From Caulobacter sp. Root655 (GTDB lineage Bacteria > Pseudomonadota > Alphaproteobacteria > Caulobacterales > Caulobacteraceae), in assembly GCF_001427665.1 (NCBI RefSeq), contig NZ_LMHC01000024.1:284970-348969 (forward strand): DNA of 64,000 bases, read 5' to 3'. The translations under genes and the position numbers were made by a program. The notes beneath the pieces were generated by a model that was given only the letters and a program-made list of their open reading frames with translations, did not search any database and was not told the origin of the DNA. Below, piece after piece: positions 62,451 through 64,000 of the stretch; positions within the stretch are counted from its first letter, which is position 1; each line of letters starts with the position of its first letter.

Positions 62451-63659
62451 CTACCGTCGCAACCGGCGGGCCAGCACATGGGCCAGGCCCAGGCCGACCA
62501 GGCCGATGGCCGTCAGCACGCCCCAGGCCTTATACACCGCGCCGACCCCGGCGTCGCGCCAGAGGATGGCCTGATAGGCCTCGATGGCCCAGGCGTGCGG
62601 CGTGAACCAGCCCACCTGTTGCAGCCAGGGCGGCATCAGGAAGCGCGGCACCATGCTGCCGCCGACCGCCGCCAGGACCAGGATCACGAAGGTCGACAAC
62701 ATCTGCGCCTGGTCGCGTGTCCGACAGATCGAGACCAGGCCGAGCGCCAGCCCCGCCGCGCAGGCCGAGGCCGCCAGGGTGGTCGGCAGCCACAGGGCCG
62801 CGTGCTGGACCACCGCCACGCCGTAGACGAGCTGGGCGGTGGCGAAGATCGTCACGGCCTGGACGAGGCCCTGGGCGACCAGGAACAGGAACTTGCCGGT
62901 CACCACCGGCCCCATGCCGGCCACCCCGGCCAGCAGGCGATCGGCGACGCCGGTGCGCCGTTCCTCCATCAGGCCCAGCGCGCCCTGCATGGCCGAGAAC
63001 AGGGCGAACAGGATCATCACCGCCCCGGCGTAGTAGGCGATCACCCCGCCTCCGGTCTTGACGTCCTTGACCTCCTCGCGGTCGAACAGGCTGGTGTCGG
63101 TCCTGGGCGGAGCCTTGCGCAGGGCCCGCGCCGCGGCGTCGACCCGGGCGATCTGGGCGGGCGTCAACGAACCCAGGGCCGGCGCGACCTGGTCGACCGT
63201 GCGGCGCAGGGCGACGTCGGGCAAGGCGGCCGCCAGGACCTGCTGGACCCTTGCCTGGGTCAGGGGCGCGGCCACGGCGCGGCTGGAATCGGCGACGATC
63301 AGGAATGGCTTGCCCGGCCCGGCGGGGTCGGTGCGGATCACCAGCCCGGCGTCGGCCTGTCCCGCCTTGACCTGGCGGCGCACCTCGCTGTCCGTGGACG
63401 GAGAAACGACCTCGGCGCGGATGTCGGGCGACTTGACCAGCGCCGTCGTCAATCGCGCGGAGGTCTCGGTCCTGGCCATGTCGGCCACGGCCAGCTTCAG
63501 TTGGATATTCTCGCCCGTGGTGCCGGCGAACACCGACGAGAAGATCAGAAACACCAGCGGCGGCAGCAGGAAGGTCATGATCAGCGCGCCGCGGTCGCGC
63601 CACAGCTCCAGCGCCATGACCCGCACCATGGCGACGATCATCAGCAGGCGAGCGCTCAT
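62451..63659 (-). CDS. ABC-2 type transporter permease
   Basis: The 402-residue protein has one N-terminal membrane helix (LIMTFLLPPLVFLIFSSVFAG), a large periplasmic domain of about 150 residues, then five helices in the C-terminal half with ABC-2 motifs (LMEERRTGVADRLLAGV, GLVSICRTRDQAQMLSTFVILVL and the terminal FLMPPWLQQVGWFTPHAWAIEAYQAI). This layout matches drug or lipid exporters of the YhhJ/YbhS kind. It overlaps the ATPase gene by four bases. Confidence 0.92.
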   Translation of the reverse strand: MSARLLMIVAMVRVMALELWRDRGALIMTFLLPPLVFLIFSSVFAGTTGENIQLKLAVADMARTETSARLTTALVKSPDIRAEVVSPSTDSEVRRQVKAGQADAGLVIRTDPAGPGKPFLIVADSSRAVAAPLTQARVQQVLAAALPDVALRRTVDQVAPALGSLTPAQIARVDAAARALRKAPPRTDTSLFDREEVKDVKTGGGVIAYYAGAVMILFALFSAMQGALGLMEERRTGVADRLLAGVAGMGPVVTGKFLFLVAQGLVQAVTIFATAQLVYGVAVVQHAALWLPTTLAASACAAGLALGLVSICRTRDQAQMLSTFVILVLAAVGGSMVPRFLMPPWLQQVGWFTPHAWAIEAYQAILWRDAGVGAVYKAWGVLTAIGLVGLGLAHVLARRLRR

Positions 63660-64000
63660 GCCGCCTGCTTCCGCTCGGCCAGCAGGGTGAACAGGTTGGC
63701 CAGCGACGGCTCTCGCACCCGGATCTCGCTCGGCGCCAACCCCGCTTCGCGCAGACGCTTGTCCAGCCGCTCGGCGGCCGCGTAGCCGTCGGCGTCGAGC
63801 CGCGACCAGACCAGCGACCGGGGCGTGCGCTCCAGCCCCTCCTGGGCCAAGCGGGCCTCGCCGGCGGGGTCGGCCTCTGTCGTCAGGTGGACGAGGATCT
63901 CCATCCGGGCGCCGAAGGCTTCGGCGACCAGCGCCTTGGGTTCGCCTTCCAGCACCATCCGGCCCTCGCGCAGGAACCCGACCCGGTCGGCCAGAGCCCC
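63656..64000 (-). CDS. ABC transporter ATP-binding protein, C-terminal part (5' end outside window)
   Basis: The frame is open to the right edge (115 codons). It starts with LADRVGFLREGRMVLEGEP, the segment after the ATPase H-loop, and continues with a C-terminal extension of about 80 residues (LVHLTTEADP...RVREPSLANLFTLLAERKQAA) of the DUF4162 kind. It is the ATPase partner of the adjacent permease. Confidence 0.9.
   Translation of the reverse strand, partial: GALADRVGFLREGRMVLEGEPKALVAEAFGARMEILVHLTTEADPAGEARLAQEGLERTPRSLVWSRLDADGYAAAERLDKRLREAGLAPSEIRVREPSLANLFTLLAERKQAA

Overview
The window is GC-rich alphaproteobacterial chromosome with dense protein-coding content, very probably from Caulobacter or a close relative in Caulobacterales. 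Pointers are TonB-dependent receptor and MucR-type regulator genes, a cold-shock protein with two cold-shock domains, the block DUF177-plsX-fabH-ihfA-merR, a class I PHB synthase, a cytochrome bc1 assembly chaperone, complex I NDUFS4-like and aa3 oxidase subunit IV genes, and GC-rich intergenic palindromic repeats. The organism name is an inference from gene content, not from a database search.

Layout. 0-3 kb: end of a TonB-dependent receptor, an exported amidohydrolase and a YitT-type membrane protein. 2.8-3.6 kb: a lower-GC scar with a broken AraC-type regulator on the 3' side of tRNA-Arg. 3.6-5.8 kb: four tRNAs (Arg, Pro, two identical Glu), an NDUFS4-like protein, a DUF192 protein and a double-domain cold-shock protein. 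5.9-13.9 kb, mostly minus strand: recJ, an atypical glycosylase-like gene, both classes of fructose-1,6-bisphosphatase (fbp, glpX), hom, an aminotransferase and a lipoprotein. 14-17.6 kb: phaC, a SoxR-box-controlled monooxygenase divergent from soxR, and a DUF1287 protein. 17.6-24.8 kb: argC, rpsI, rplM, convergent phoX and alkaline phosphatase genes, heme A synthase, two small membrane proteins, tRNA-Pro. 24.9-29.7 kb: fatty-acid/phospholipid initiation genes with ihfA, the bc1 chaperone and bamE. 29.7-37.6 kb: a single-domain response regulator, H+-pyrophosphatase, thiL-nusB-ribH, nrdR, glyA. 37.7-48.9 kb: mucR, hemA, valine-catabolism genes (3-hydroxyisobutyrate dehydrogenase, 3-hydroxyisobutyryl-CoA hydrolase, acyl-CoA dehydrogenase), a MaoC hydratase, a flavin monooxygenase, hemB. 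49-58 kb: SnoaL-like, NUDIX, aa3 subunit IV, glpK, DUF2336, nadK, an Hpt protein, an FAD sugar-lactone oxidase, a c-type cytochrome and folD. 58.2-62.4 kb: carotenoid genes crtY-crtI-crtB with crtZ opposite. The right edge holds an ABC-2 permease and the end of its ATPase.

Functional themes are aerobic respiration and heme supply, carbon storage and gluconeogenesis, branched-chain amino-acid use, phosphate acquisition and a C40 carotenoid pathway. I found no CRISPR array, prophage or intact insertion sequence. The observations most worth checking are two identical RegA/RegR-type operator palindromes (before the cold-shock gene and before the response regulator), a lumazine synthase homologue that appears to lack its catalytic residues, a lower-GC glycosylase-like gene, a Pho-box-like site in front of phoX, and four families of intergenic palindromic repeats. 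I do not see a wholly new multi-gene system.
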